Assembly (NCBI GenBank): GCA_902496775.1
Contig: CABVCF010000053.1
Coordinates: forward strand, 1 to 13,303
Length of the DNA: 13,303 nt
Direction: 5' to 3'
Source: an uncultured Collinsella sp.
Lineage (GTDB): Bacteria; Actinomycetota; Coriobacteriia; Coriobacteriales; Coriobacteriaceae
The notes under the pieces were generated by a model. That model saw nothing but the letters and a program-made list of their open reading frames with translations. It had not been told where the DNA came from and did no database searches. The position numbers were made by a program, and so were the translations under genes. This document shows positions 13,204 to 13,303 of the stretch, piece by piece (positions within the stretch are counted from its first letter, which is position 1; each line of letters opens with the position of its first letter).

Positions 13204-13303
13204 ATGATCATCATCAAAAACGGCGCGCTCGTGACGCCCCAGGGGCTTCGCCGCGCCGATCTTGCCATGGATGGCGATAAGATCGTGCGGATCGCCGCGG
13301 CGA
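13204..13303 (+). CDS. Hydantoinase/dihydropyrimidinase-type amidohydrolase, N-terminus only
   Basis: The 33 visible codons start at ATG 13204, with AAGGAG spanning the stop of the preceding gene. They encode 'MIIIKNGALVTPQGLRRADL' followed by 'AMDGDKIVRIA', the beta-strand start of cyclic amidohydrolases (dihydropyrimidinase, hydantoinase, allantoinase). In the E. coli yge cluster the matching gene is ygeZ/hyuA. SsnA-type deaminases also begin this way but fit less well. It runs off the right edge, and metal ligands are not visible. Confidence 0.75.
   Translation, partial: MIIIKNGALVTPQGLRRADLAMDGDKIVRIAAA

Overview
The window looks like chromosome of a gut Coriobacteriia (Actinomycetota), most probably Collinsella or a close relative. 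This rests on recollection of gene content and style (high GC, Ala/Gly/Asp-rich proteins, good GGAGG ribosome sites, the anaerobic 'yge' gene set), not on a search.

Left part (1-5300), accessory in character. A C-terminally cut-off AbiEi/DUF559-like protein leaves the left edge on the minus strand. An ATPase-DUF234 gene (1203-2594) sits behind a perfect 25-bp inverted repeat and is flanked on both sides by tandem arrays of one 62-nt palindromic repeat. Next comes a compact unit at about 2988-3311: a 41-residue hydrophobic/basic peptide gene on the minus strand, facing a short plus-strand RNA with its own promoter and terminator, and a LexA-like box over the peptide promoter. This is a good candidate for a DNA-damage-controlled type I toxin-antitoxin locus and is the most interesting item here. 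A DEDDh exonuclease gene broken by one frameshift, a small unknown protein and two short tandem repeats follow.

Middle (5317-7080), minus strand. A Pro/Ala-rich protein with one transmembrane segment, and a YheO-type PAS/HTH regulator that is divergent from the operon to its right.

Right part (7358-13303), plus strand. This is an ordered catabolic cluster: diaminopropionate ammonia-lyase (dpaL/ygeX), M20 hydrolase (ygeY), knotted carbamoyltransferase (ygeW), carbamate kinase (yqeA/arcC-like), a MobA/MocA-like cytidylyltransferase (ygfJ-like) and the start of a hydantoinase-type amidohydrolase (ygeZ/hyuA-like). In E. coli and several gut anaerobes these genes sit together with selenium/molybdenum hydroxylases and have been tied to anaerobic purine/uric-acid breakdown. 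Expected flow: ring opening by the amidohydrolase, deacylation by YgeY, carbamoyl-phosphate formation by YgeW, ATP formation by the carbamate kinase, ammonia release by DpaL, and cofactor supply for a molybdenum hydroxylase by the MocA-like enzyme. A 16-bp inverted repeat and three AAGTGTG boxes in the divergent intergenic region are candidate regulator sites.

Coordinates near 3001-3060 could be off by one base because the printed line seems one base long relative to its label.
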